Below, piece by piece: positions 42,276 through 51,328 of a stretch of 64,000 bases of DNA; position 1 is the stretch's first letter, and the number at the start of each line of letters is the position of its first letter. The notes beneath the pieces were generated by a model. The model was not told the DNA's origin, did not search any database, and saw only the letters and a program-made list of their open reading frames with translations. This stretch comes from Pseudomonadota bacterium (GTDB lineage Bacteria > Pseudomonadota > Alphaproteobacteria > Rhizobiales > Rhizobiaceae). The DNA lies in assembly GCA_023457435.1 (NCBI GenBank), contig JAEWLS010000038.1:62001-126000 (forward strand), in the 5' to 3' direction. The translations under genes and the position numbers were made by a program.

Positions 42276-42309
42276 GCGGCCGACATCGTCTGAAATCGGG
42301 GGCAGGCTT

Positions 42310-42759
42310 ATGCTGAGACGCGTGGAATTCGCTGTTGCCGCCCTTCTCCTGTGCGCGGTGGTGGCGCTGGTCGGACTGGCGGCCATCACCCGCGCGACGG
42401 GAGCGCCAATCATCTGGTCGGTGGAAGTCGCGCAGCTCACGTTCCTGTGGCTGTGCATCGTCGCGATCGATCTCGGCCTCCAGGACGAGAGGCATTTCGG
42501 ACTTCAGCTGCTTCAGGACAACGTGTCTCCCGCCGTCAGGAAGATCATCGAGATCGTCAACATCCTGATCCTGATCGGCTTGCTCGCCTTCCTGTTCCGA
42601 TACGCGTGGCGCAACACTGTCATCATGCACGCGCGGCTCGATGGCGCGCTGCAGATCCCCGGTTCCTATTATCACGCGTCCATGGTGGCCGGATTCGCGC
42701 TGATGATCCGCACTTTGCTGGTCAAGCTCGTCGCAACGCTCTCCCGAAAAGTCGCCTGA
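42310..42759 (+). CDS. dctQ: TRAP transporter small permease (DctQ family)
   Basis: 149 residues with four membrane helices (about 5-27, 40-60, 82-104, 118-138). WSVEVAQLTFLWLCIVAIDL and the RHFGLQLL-type loop are typical of DctQ. It bridges the binding protein and the large permease. It starts two bases before the DctM gene ends its upstream gap: the dctQ stop at 42759 and the dctM ATG at 42762 are separated by two bases. Confidence 0.9.
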   Translation: MLRRVEFAVAALLLCAVVALVGLAAITRATGAPIIWSVEVAQLTFLWLCIVAIDLGLQDERHFGLQLLQDNVSPAVRKIIEIVNILILIGLLAFLFRYAWRNTVIMHARLDGALQIPGSYYHASMVAGFALMIRTLLVKLVATLSRKVA

Positions 42760-42761
42760 CC

Positions 42762-44045
42762 ATGCTGCTCCTCATCGCGGTGCTGTTCGCGCTCTTCCTC
42801 ATCGTTGGCATGCCGGTCGCCTTCGCGCTGGCGCTGGCCGCGTTCCCTGTCTTCCTCGCCACCGGCACGATGCCGCCCACGGTCGCAATTCAGAAGATGG
42901 TGACGGCCACACAGAGCTTCCCGCTCCTTGCCGTGCCCTTCTTCATCTTCGCGGGCAATCTGATGAACGCCACGGGCATCACCGAGCGGCTGGTGCGCTT
43001 CGCGCGGCTGCTCACCGGATGGATGGCCGGCGGTCTCGGGCAAGTATCCATCCTGCTCAGCCTGCTGCTGGGCGGCATCTCGGGATCGGCAGTGGCGGAC
43101 GCCTCGATGGAAGCCCGCCTTCTCGGGCCGAGCATGATCAGCCAGGGCGGCTACTCCAAAGCCGCCACAGCCGCCGTGCTCGCATTCGGCTCGATCATCA
43201 CTGCGACGATACCGCCCAGCATCGGCCTCATTCTGTTCGGCTTCATCAACGAGGTTTCGATCGGCCGCCTGTTCATCGCCGGCGTGATCCCCGGCCTGCT
43301 GCTCACGGCGTTACTGATGATCACCGCCTGGATCATCGCCCGCCGAAACGGCTACAGCGCCGATATGGCCGAGTTGCCCACCTTCCGCGAAGTGTCTGCA
43401 AGTTTCGTCGACAGCGTCTGGGCGCTCGCCTTTCCGGTCATCCTGCTGGTCGGCTTCCGGTTCGGCCTGTTTACAGCGACCGAGGCAGGCGCCTTCCTCG
43501 TCTTCTACGCGCTCTTTGTGGGCATCGTCGTCTACCGCGAACTTACCTGGGAAAAGTTCTACGAAGCGGCGAGGGGGTCCATTTCCGACCTTGGCATGGT
43601 GATGCTGCTCATCATGATGGCAGCGGTGCTCGGCTATGCGGTCACCATCCAGCGCGGCCCCCAGCAGATAACCGAGTTGGTCACGTCGCTGACCAGCGAC
43701 CCGACCTTCATCCTGATGCTCGTCGTCGGGCTGCTGATCGTCAGCGGCATGTTCCTCGAGGGCGCGGCCAACATCCTGCTCATCACCCCGATCGTGATGC
43801 CCGTGCTGGTGCACGCCGGCTTCGACCCCGTCCAGATGGGCATTCTGATCGTCACGCTGATCAATTTCGGCGGCATCACGCCACCGGTCGGTGTCATCAT
43901 GTTCACCGTTTGCGGCATCCTCAACGTCAAGACCGGGGAGTTTACGGCGGCTGCGATGCCCTACTATGTCGCCATGGCAGTGTTCTTCGCCCTGCTTGTT
44001 GTGTTTCCCGCACTGTCGCTGTTCCTGCCCGGCAGGCTGATGTAG
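42762..44045 (+). CDS. dctM: TRAP transporter large permease (DctM family)
   Basis: 427 residues, twelve or so membrane helices. Family motifs are FPLLAVPFFIFAGNLMNATG, LLGGISGSAVADASMEA, GSIITATIPPSIGLILFGFI, LEGAANILLITPIVMPVL and NFGGITPPVGVIMFTVCGI. It is the sodium-driven channel. The frame is open upstream within dctQ, but the ATG at 42762 directly after the dctQ stop is the natural start. Confidence 0.93.
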   Translation: MLLLIAVLFALFLIVGMPVAFALALAAFPVFLATGTMPPTVAIQKMVTATQSFPLLAVPFFIFAGNLMNATGITERLVRFARLLTGWMAGGLGQVSILLSLLLGGISGSAVADASMEARLLGPSMISQGGYSKAATAAVLAFGSIITATIPPSIGLILFGFINEVSIGRLFIAGVIPGLLLTALLMITAWIIARRNGYSADMAELPTFREVSASFVDSVWALAFPVILLVGFRFGLFTATEAGAFLVFYALFVGIVVYRELTWEKFYEAARGSISDLGMVMLLIMMAAVLGYAVTIQRGPQQITELVTSLTSDPTFILMLVVGLLIVSGMFLEGAANILLITPIVMPVLVHAGFDPVQMGILIVTLINFGGITPPVGVIMFTVCGILNVKTGEFTAAAMPYYVAMAVFFALLVVFPALSLFLPGRLM

Positions 44046-44054
44046 AGAGGCGCC

Positions 44055-44081
44055 ATGCTGCAAAAAGCCGGTTCGACATGA
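44055..44081 (+). CDS. Eight-codon leader ORF coupled to the GntR gene
   Basis: MLQKAGST, with GAGAGG four bases before its ATG, ends in a TGA that overlaps the ATG of the GntR gene (ATGA at 44078-44081). The GntR start itself has no ribosome binding site of its own. Translation of this short peptide is therefore likely to hand ribosomes over to the regulator. Confidence 0.45.
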   Translation: MLQKAGST

Positions 44082-44794
44082 CTGTCAGCTCGTTCTCGAC
44101 GGCGCTGATGAAAGCGTCGGACGAACTATCTGGCTCCGCGCCCCAGGGGTCAGCGGCGGCGCGCGTCTACTCGGCCTTGCGCGCGCAGATCATCTCGCTC
44201 GAACTGCTGCCCGACACCACGCTGGTGCGCGGCGACATCGCTGATGCCTTTGGCGTCAGCCAGTCGCCCGTGCGCGAGGCGATCCAGCGTCTGGAGCAGG
44301 AAGGACTCGTTATCTCCTATCCGCAGTCGCGCACCGTCGTTTCCAAGATCGACGTCACCCATGCGCGGGAAACGCAGTTCCTGCGTCTTGGTGTCGAACT
44401 GGAGGTGGCGCAGACGCTGGCGCGCGTCGGCGACCCGGCGCTGCTGGCGCCCGCAACGCGGCTGTTGCGCATGCAGAAACTCGCCGGCGAGGATCGCGAC
44501 ATCGCCGAGTTCAACACGCTCGACAGGCTCTTCCATCTGTCGCTGTTCGAAGCGGCCGGCGTGCGCGCCCTGTGGCATCTCATTTCCGACCGTTCCGGCC
44601 ACATTGACCGGCTGCGCCGCCTTAACCTGCCGGATCCGGGTAAGATCGCCGAAGTCATCCAGCACCACGAGGATATTCTGGCGTCGATCGGCTCGCGCGA
44701 CGCTGCGGCGATCGAGACGGCAGTTCGTACCCACCTATCGGGCACGCTCGCCGCGGTGCAGAAGATCATGGACCAGTACCGGCGATACTTCTGA
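44078..44794 (+). CDS. GntR-family regulator, FCD subfamily, of the sugar-acid locus
   Basis: 238 residues. Winged helix with ARVYSALRAQIISLELLPDT and IADAFGVSQSPVREAIQRLE (about 25-95), followed by an FCD domain with DRLFHLSLFEAAG (metal-binding Asp and His) and VIQHHEDILASI. It is the last gene of the TRAP operon. The probable target is the palindrome at 41226-41238, and the likely inducer is the imported acid or its keto-deoxy product. Confidence 0.9.
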   Translation: MTVSSFSTALMKASDELSGSAPQGSAAARVYSALRAQIISLELLPDTTLVRGDIADAFGVSQSPVREAIQRLEQEGLVISYPQSRTVVSKIDVTHARETQFLRLGVELEVAQTLARVGDPALLAPATRLLRMQKLAGEDRDIAEFNTLDRLFHLSLFEAAGVRALWHLISDRSGHIDRLRRLNLPDPGKIAEVIQHHEDILASIGSRDAAAIETAVRTHLSGTLAAVQKIMDQYRRYF

Positions 44795-45454
44795 GGCGAC
44801 ATGTGACGCGTAACGGTTCGACCGAGCCCCACTGACGGAGGCGCCTCGCGGCAGGTTGGCTGCCCCCTTCGGGTGCAGGGTAGCGGTCGGCGGCAATGAC
44901 CCGGGGCGGCCGTTTCCCCTCTGAGAAGCGTGCTCACCTGTAGGCATCGCCAGATGGCTGCTTGGCCGAGTTTTCTCCATAACCGGACGGTCCTTAGTCG
45001 GCCCCGCTCCTGACGGAAAAATTCACCGGATCGAGATCAAAGATTCGCGCGCGCCCGAGGGCCGGCGTTTTTCTGGGAAAACTGGTAGTTAAGCAGCCGA
45101 TGCTTGGACTAGGGATCGGCATTGATGCGCGTTCCCCGTGCGCAGTGGTCACCATTAACACTATTTGCGCCGCTCACTAACGCATGTCTCATGAACCTGA
45201 GCTCTTTCCTCGCCGAATGTATTACGGGCCGCTGAAATAGCGGCGGTTGCTTTGCGTCCTTCCAGCCACTGCGTCGCCAGCGGTGGTGATCAGGCACAGC
45301 TCTGGCTCCGCAGCCTGCAAGCGGAGCCATTTTGAAATGTCGTTCCTCCAAGTGTTCACGTTGTGTCGGCGCATGGCCTCGACAGAAATGCCGTTGTAGA
45401 ACAGCGCGCAGATCCAAAGTCGACTGTATTTCAACTGGACCGCGAGCTGGATAA
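44795..45454. other. Intergenic stretch of 660 bases with one strong hairpin
   Basis: No supported gene. A perfect eight-base stem GGCTCCGC / GCGGAGCC (45304-45311 and 45321-45328) with a nine-base loop is followed by ATTTT on the plus strand and could be a weak terminator or remnant. An ACCGGACGGTCC stretch near 44983 resembles GGAC-N-GTCC motifs seen in other gaps (51042, 63972). No transposase or tRNA seen. Confidence 0.45.
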
Positions 45455-46666
45455 TTGTCCGAGATAGACATAAAATGGCAGGAACCACCACCAACGCGTT
45501 GGGCTCGGCTCGTGCTGGTCGGGTCAGACGGCGCTGTCCTGGGCCAGCTCCCCGCGATCTCCGTCGCAACGCCCTGGTGGCAGGATATGGAGCCTTTGGT
45601 TGCGGCAGTGCAATCCCAGTACGGCGTTTCCGTAACGATCCTCAGACTGCTTTCAACCGAACTGGATACGCCACATGGTGGCGAGGTCACCTATCTGGCG
45701 GAGACCTCCGCGCGCCCGACCCTCGACCCATGGGACGGGGAACTTGATGCTCACATGCTTCGACAGAGCTACGCAAGTCCTGGAGGCCCGGCCGCCGACC
45801 TTGAGTGGGCACGCAGCGTGCTTGCGGAACTGGGAGCCGCCCCCGTTGCGGCGCTTGTCCAGGTCCGCACGTGGAACCTGTCCAGCATCTGGCGCATCCC
45901 CACACAGCATCAGGTCGCCTGGCTGAAGGTTGTTCCCCCGTTCTTTGCGCATGAGGGAGGCCTGCTCGTTGCGCTCGATGGGGCGCCGGTTCCGCGCGTT
46001 CTCGGCCATGATGGTGGCCGAGTGCTGCTTGCTGAAGTCCCGGGCGTCGACCTCCACGAAGCAAGTCTGCCCCAACTCCTGGAGATGATCAGCCTGCTCA
46101 CAGAGTTGCAGCAGAACTGCGTAGACCGCGCCGACGAGCTGTTGCGCCTCGGAGTGCCGGATTCTCGCAGCCCTTCCCTGGGTGCGGCGATCGAAAACCT
46201 GGTTGGTATGAGAGGCGACGAGTTCTCAAGCGGCCAGGCTGAAGCGCTGAGAACATTCGTCAGGGATCTGCCTGCCCGGTTCGCGGCCATCGCCGATTGT
46301 GGATTGCCGGACACTCTGGTGCATGGCGACTTTCATCCCGGCAACGTCAGGGACGGCAACGGCACGACTACCATTCTCGATTGGGCGGACAGCTGTATTG
46401 GGCACCCGCTTCTCGATGTGCCTGCCTTCCTGGAGCGGCTGCCCGAAGCCCAGGTCGGTCAAGTACAAGCACACTGGTATGCTGAGCTGGCGCGTCGTTT
46501 TCCCGGCTCTGATCCGGCCCGTGCGGCCGCCTTGTTGGCGCCGGTCGGCGCGGCCCGCCAGGCGGTGGTGTATCAACGCTTTCTCGACAACATCGAACCG
46601 GTGGAGCAGGTCTATCATCGCCACGAGCCATACAAGTGGCTATTGGCGGCTTTGGCGCTCCTCTAA
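45455..46666 (+). CDS. Aminoglycoside-phosphotransferase-fold kinase
   Basis: 403 residues. The C-terminal half carries the APH catalytic loop LVHGDFHPGNVRDG (with the catalytic Asp and the following Asn) and the metal-binding ILDWADSCIGHP. The N-terminal half, about 150 residues, is not typical of APH and has no motif I recognise. The start is a TTG at 45455 with a weak site; no better in-frame start precedes it. Such proteins phosphorylate small molecules (choline, homoserine, sugars, antibiotics). The substrate is unknown and resistance cannot be claimed. Confidence 0.78.
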   Translation: MSEIDIKWQEPPPTRWARLVLVGSDGAVLGQLPAISVATPWWQDMEPLVAAVQSQYGVSVTILRLLSTELDTPHGGEVTYLAETSARPTLDPWDGELDAHMLRQSYASPGGPAADLEWARSVLAELGAAPVAALVQVRTWNLSSIWRIPTQHQVAWLKVVPPFFAHEGGLLVALDGAPVPRVLGHDGGRVLLAEVPGVDLHEASLPQLLEMISLLTELQQNCVDRADELLRLGVPDSRSPSLGAAIENLVGMRGDEFSSGQAEALRTFVRDLPARFAAIADCGLPDTLVHGDFHPGNVRDGNGTTTILDWADSCIGHPLLDVPAFLERLPEAQVGQVQAHWYAELARRFPGSDPARAAALLAPVGAARQAVVYQRFLDNIEPVEQVYHRHEPYKWLLAALALL

Positions 46667-46736
46667 CGACATCTGCCGGATGGCGCATCTCCATTAAAGG
46701 GAGATATTCCCCAAAACTGGACAGAGCAGCGGCTTG

Positions 46737-47366
46737 TTAATCTTCGACACTTCCCGTGCGAGCAACGCCCGCGACTGGTGGCGAGAACTGGAGTTTGACG
46801 AAGGCGTGGTAGGCCAGCATCTGGCGGATGAACTGGTCGGGAACTGCCGTGACCTTGGCCACGATGATCCCGCCGTCGATAACGCATGACAGCATGTCGG
46901 CCATCACGTCGATCCCGAGCGGCTCCCGCTGAGGATGGACGGCGGGGGATCGCCTCGAGATGCGGGCGGATGCGGTCGTTGACGCTTTCGATCGCCTCGC
47001 GGTTGAGGTCAATGAAGCGGCGGTCGAACAGGCCCTTCTGATAGCATATCGAGGCGACCAGGCAGCCGGGATGACAGCCCGGAGGTCCGCCATAGCCTCC
47101 CCCAGCAGTTTGAGGCCGATACGCCTGCAGCGAATCTTCGGAGTTCCGCAGCGCGACTGAAGACATCGAAAATCCGGCGGACGGCATCCATTTTTCGGCG
47201 CAGCGTATCGTGCGCGAGTTCGTTCTTGTGGCGGAAATGATAGAAGAACCCGCTCTTGGTTATGGCCGGCCTCCACAATGACCTCCTCAATGGAGGTGGC
47301 CCAAATCCCTTGGCGAGTACCGATCCCTCGGCCACATCCAGGGAGGCGCCGACGATGCGACGTGTC
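46737..47366 (-). pseudogene. TetR-family regulator with several frameshifts
   Basis: Pieces of one TetR protein appear in order but in different frames. They are TRRIVGASLDVAEGSVLAKG, then TSIEEVIVEAG, then ITKSGFFYHFRHKNELAHDT continuing to RRIFDVFSRAAEL, then GCLVASICYQKGLFDRRFID to RIRPHLEAI, and finally PLGIDVMADMLSCVIDGGII to the stop at 46737. At least four frame switches are needed, so no functional product is made. The order of domains (helix-turn-helix, then ligand domain) is complete, which points to recent decay by small indels. Confidence 0.85.
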
Positions 47367-47387
47367 CCTCTCGGGGAACGCGATCAA

Positions 47388-48854
47388 TCACGACGCCTGC
47401 CGAGTGCCATAGCCAGCAGCGCGTGTCTCTGACGCAGTGGCACGCGACTCTCTCTTGGAGAAGACTAAGCCGACGCCGATTAGCACCGCGTGGTCGTGCC
47501 CGATCGTGTCTACTGCCGCGGGGACGCCGGCGAGGTCGCAGTGCAGCCGGTTCTCAGCTGCGCGGCCGATCTCGGCGCCGACCACGACCGGAGTTTGCGG
47601 CGGCAGGCCCTCAGCCATCAAGGCGGCAGCGATCGCCGATGCCGTGCGGCCGCCCATGTAGAAGATCGTGCTGGTCATCGGATCGGCGACGGCCTTCCAG
47701 TCGATGTCACCCGGCAGGCCGCCGTGCTTCGAGTGTCCGGTGATGAAGCGAACGGAGCGGGCCTTATAGCGATGGGTGAGCGAGACGCCCAGCAAAGCGG
47801 CCAGGGCGAGGCCAGCGGTGATACCCGGCACCACGTCGTAGCCGATGCCATGCGCTTCGAGTTCGGCAATTTCCTCGCCGGCGCGGCCGAAGATCATCGG
47901 GTCGACGGATTTCAATCGCACGACGCGGCGGCCGGCCTTGGCGAGGTCCACCATCATCCCGTTGATCTCCTGCTGCTTGCAACTCGGCCGTCCGGCGCGC
48001 TTGCCGACGAGGATACGCCTGGCCTCGCGGCGCGCGAGTTCGAGCACCTCGTCGGAAACGAGATCGTCGAACAGGATGACGTCGGCGGCCTGAAGCGCGC
48101 GAACCGCCTTCAGGGTGAGCAACTCGGCGTCGCCCGGACCCGCGCCGACGAAGGTGACGTGCCCTGCCGCTTGCGCCTTTCCGGCAGTCGAGAACAGCTC
48201 ATGCACGGCGTGCGTTTCCGGCGGCGGTCCGAAGGCGCGGTCAACCAGCGCCTCCCAGAAGGCGCGCCGCTGCGGGCCGTACGCGAAGCGTTCGGCGACA
48301 CTGTCGCGCAGATGGCGTGCGAGGCTCGCCCAGTTCGCCAGCGAGGGCGGCAATAAAGTCTCGACACGGCGGCGGATTGCCTGACCGAGGATCGGGGCAG
48401 CACCCGACGTCGAGATGCCGACCACGACCGGCGAGCGATTGACGATCGAGCCGAACTGGAAATGGCAGAAGGCTGGCCTGTCGATGACGTTGCACGCAGC
48501 GCCGGCCTTACGCCCAGCTTCCTCAAAGGCTGCTGCCTCCTCGTCACTGTCGACGTCGGCGATCGCGACTGCGGCGCCAATAAGATCGGTGTGTACCCAG
48601 CCACGACCGTGAAGCGTGACGGCGGGCTCCCGGGCGGCAACGGCACGCATGTCGTCCGACGAGAGGGCGGGTGCCGAAAAGACGTCGACCTTCGCACCGG
48701 CGGCGGCCAAGAGCTCGGCCTTCCAAGCGGCACAGTTGGTGCCGCCGGCCACGACCGCGCGCTTCCCGGCAAGATCGAGGAAGACGGGGAGCATCGAGAG
48801 GGGCGCTATGCGCGCCGGTGCGGCTTCACTCGGCTGCCTGGACACGAGCTGCAT
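47388..48854 (-). CDS. cysG: Siroheme synthase CysG (dehydrogenase/ferrochelatase plus methyltransferase)
   Basis: 488 residues. The N-terminal Met8p-like part (about 20-230) has VVGISTSGAAPILGQAIRRR; its nucleotide loop reads AGGTNCAAWKAELL rather than the usual GGGxVAxRK. The C-terminal uroporphyrinogen-III methyltransferase (from about 235) has VTFVGAGPGDAELLTLKAVR and VVPGITAGLALAALLGVSLT, while the usual RLKGGDP reads RLKSVDP. It supplies siroheme for nitrite reductase. I start at 48854, where GGAG lies eight bases upstream; this overlaps nasA by 29 bases. An ATG at 48794 is an alternative. Confidence 0.9.
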   Translation of the reverse strand: MQLVSRQPSEAAPARIAPLSMLPVFLDLAGKRAVVAGGTNCAAWKAELLAAAGAKVDVFSAPALSSDDMRAVAAREPAVTLHGRGWVHTDLIGAAVAIADVDSDEEAAAFEEAGRKAGAACNVIDRPAFCHFQFGSIVNRSPVVVGISTSGAAPILGQAIRRRVETLLPPSLANWASLARHLRDSVAERFAYGPQRRAFWEALVDRAFGPPPETHAVHELFSTAGKAQAAGHVTFVGAGPGDAELLTLKAVRALQAADVILFDDLVSDEVLELARREARRILVGKRAGRPSCKQQEINGMMVDLAKAGRRVVRLKSVDPMIFGRAGEEIAELEAHGIGYDVVPGITAGLALAALLGVSLTHRYKARSVRFITGHSKHGGLPGDIDWKAVADPMTSTIFYMGGRTASAIAAALMAEGLPPQTPVVVGAEIGRAAENRLHCDLAGVPAAVDTIGHDHAVLIGVGLVFSKRESRATASETRAAGYGTRQAS

Positions 48855-50885
48855 CGATGATGCTCCTGATTTCGGGGCGGCACGAGCCGCAGTTGGTACC
48901 GGCGTTGAGAGCCATGCCGATATCTTCCAGACTGCTGCAGCCGCGGGCGGCGGCGCCGGCGATTTGGCTGGCGCCGACGTTGAAGCAGGAGCAGACGATG
49001 CGGCCGACCGAGGCGACCGGCCTCGGCGAGCGACCGGAAAGGAGCGCGCGACGCTCTGCGAGTGTGAGAGGCGCGCGCGTGGCGAGAAGCGAGACGAGCC
49101 AGTCGCGCGGCAGCAACTGTCCGCCCGGTGCGACGAGCAGGGCCTCGGCGAGAGCTCCGTGCTGATCGATTGCCGCGGCGCGGTAGTTGAAGCCCTTGCG
49201 GTCGCGATAGTCGAGGAGCCGATCGGCCGGATACGCTTCCAGGAATTTCCTTGCCAGCAGGATGCCCTGGTCGGGTGGTTCAGCGCCGCATAGCTCGTAG
49301 GTCCAGCCGCCCTCGACACGCTGCCGGCTCCAATGGAGGAAGCCGGTCGGCCTCAGGTCGCGCCGGGAGACCAGCACACCTTCCCAAGCGGTCTCTTCCC
49401 GCGCGATCCGCAAAGGCACGTGCTTCAGTTCCGGCTGGCCGGAGTGCGGATCCGTGACCGACGAGGCGAGGGTGCCCGCAGCGGCATTGGCGGCGAACTG
49501 GCCACTCCAGTGCATGGCGAGAAAGGCCTGGCCCGGATTGCGGCCGGCGTCAATGCACACCTTGGCGCGCGCCGAGCCGTAGGGCGTGGCAAGGCGAGCG
49601 AGATCGCCGTCGCGGAGCCCGTGGGTCAGAGCATCTCGCGGATGGAGCTCGACCACCGGCTCCGGCGCATTGGCCATCAGGCGCAGCACGTGGCCGGTAC
49701 GCGTCATGGTGTGCCACTGGTCGCGCAGGCGCCCGGTGTTGAGCGCGAGCGGGAATGCCGCGCTGACAGGTTGGGCCACACCCTCCTGCCGGACCGCGAC
49801 GAAGCGGGCGCGACCATCGGGTGTCGGAAAGCGTCCGTCGGCGAGCAAGCGCTGCGGGTCGGCGACCTTCTCCCTCTGCGGCCAGTGTCTGGGAGCAAAG
49901 TCCTCATAGTCATCGGTGGAGATCGTGACGAGGGCGCCGAGGTCGAACAGCCGGTCGCCGTCGTTCTCGAAGGCTGATAGTGCTGCATGCTCGCGGAAGA
50001 TGGCGGCCGGCTCAGCGTAGTCGAAGGCATCGGCAAAGCCCATGCGCGAGGCCACGTCACACACGATGCGCCAGTCGGGCGGCGCCTCCTCCGGCAGGGA
50101 CAGGAAGGCGCGCTGTCGTGAGATGCGCCGCTCCGAATTGGTCACCGTGCCTGCTTTCTCGCCCCAGGTAGCGGCAGGCAGGAACACGTGGGCGTGGCGT
50201 GTCGTGTCGGTGCGCACGATGTCCGAAACCGCGACGAAGTCGCAGGCCTTGAGCGCCGCGCGAACGCTTCCCGCGTCCGGCATCGAGACGGCCGGATTGG
50301 TGCCCATGATCCACAGTGCCTTGATGCGGCCGTCGCCGACAGCCCGGAACATATCGACCGCCTTGAGCCCGGGTTTCCGCGCCATGCCGGGCGCTCGCCA
50401 GAACCGGGCGACGCGATCGACGTCGGCGGCATTGTCGAAATTCATGTGGGCGGCGAGTTGGTTGGCGAGGCCGCCCACCTCGCGGCCGCCCATCGCATTC
50501 GGCTGTCCTGTCACGGAAAACGGTCCCATGCCGGGCCTGCCGATGCGACCTGTCGCCAAGTGACAGTTGATGATGGCGTTGACCTTGTCTGTGCCGTGAG
50601 CAGACTGGTTGACGCCCTGCGAGTAGACGGTGACGGTACGCCCGGTCGCGGCGAAGAGCTCGTAGAATGCGCGCACGTCAGCGGCGGCGAGGCCGCAGCC
50701 CCGCGCCACGCCCTCGATCGAGGGCGCATCGGCAAGCGCAAGCGAACGGGCGGCATCGAAGCCCGAAGTGTGGGCAGCGACGTATTGCTCATCCACGGCC
50801 CCGATCTTGGCGAGATGTGCGAGCAGCCCGTTGAACAGGAGCACGTCCGTGCCGGGTTCGAGCGGCAGGAAGAGGTCGCATTCGC
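48826..50885 (-). pseudogene. nasA: Assimilatory nitrate reductase catalytic subunit, N-terminally truncated
   Basis: About 685 residues of a molybdopterin oxidoreductase from DLFLPLEPGTDVLLFNGLLA to the C-terminal BFD-like [2Fe-2S] domain (CSCFNVGASQIAGAAARGCS and TNCGSCRPE). The molybdopterin-binding segments QGVNQSAHGTDKVNAIINCH and GPFSVTGQPNAMGGREVGGL are intact. Full-length NasA has about 200 more residues at the front, including the [4Fe-4S] cysteines and the first cofactor segments. These are missing: upstream of about 50885 the frame stays open to 51069 but the residues are unrelated. Without that part the enzyme should not work. nirB, nirD and a nitrate transporter are also absent from the window. 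Confidence 0.85.
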
Positions 50886-51328
50886 GCCGCAGCTCGATTG
50901 TGCAATGCAACATAGGCGCGTGTTCCGGAAATCCGCAACGGTTTCCTTCAGACGCACGTCCGCAAACGTTAAGCGCCTCGTTGGCCCCAGCAAAAAGGGA
51001 GCATGCGTGACGAACGGCAGACCTCCGCTGGGCGTTCGCCGAAAACGGACTGTCCGCACGCGGCCCCACTTTGCCGTTTGGTGGAACTCAACGAATGGCA
51101 GGTTCGGGCCGGGGAATGTGTCACCCCGAACTGCGACGACGTGGTCAGAAACTTGGCGATCGCGCGCAAGCTTCTCTCCACGCGCAGTCCCTACCGCGGC
51201 AACAGCAGTCCCTTTTGTCAGGAGAGCTATGTTCAACCCAGGCTGAGGCCCGACGCACCATGGCGGGCCCGGTGGCGATCAGCTATGCGAATGCGCCGGG
51301 CAGCCGGCCCCATCCGCCGGGAGACGGC
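50886..51328. other. Sequence replacing the front of nasA; no recognised gene
   Basis: This stretch separates the break point in nasA from the divergent EamA gene. Short frames exist on both strands, none with a recognisable product. It contains GGACTGTCC (about 51043), a motif form also seen in gaps near 44983 and 63972. No insertion sequence ends or duplicated target site could be identified by eye. Confidence 0.5.

Noticed and set aside
45109..45690. 193-codon minus-strand frame before the APH-fold gene
   Set aside because: It runs antisense into the kinase gene and shows no motif; start context is poor.
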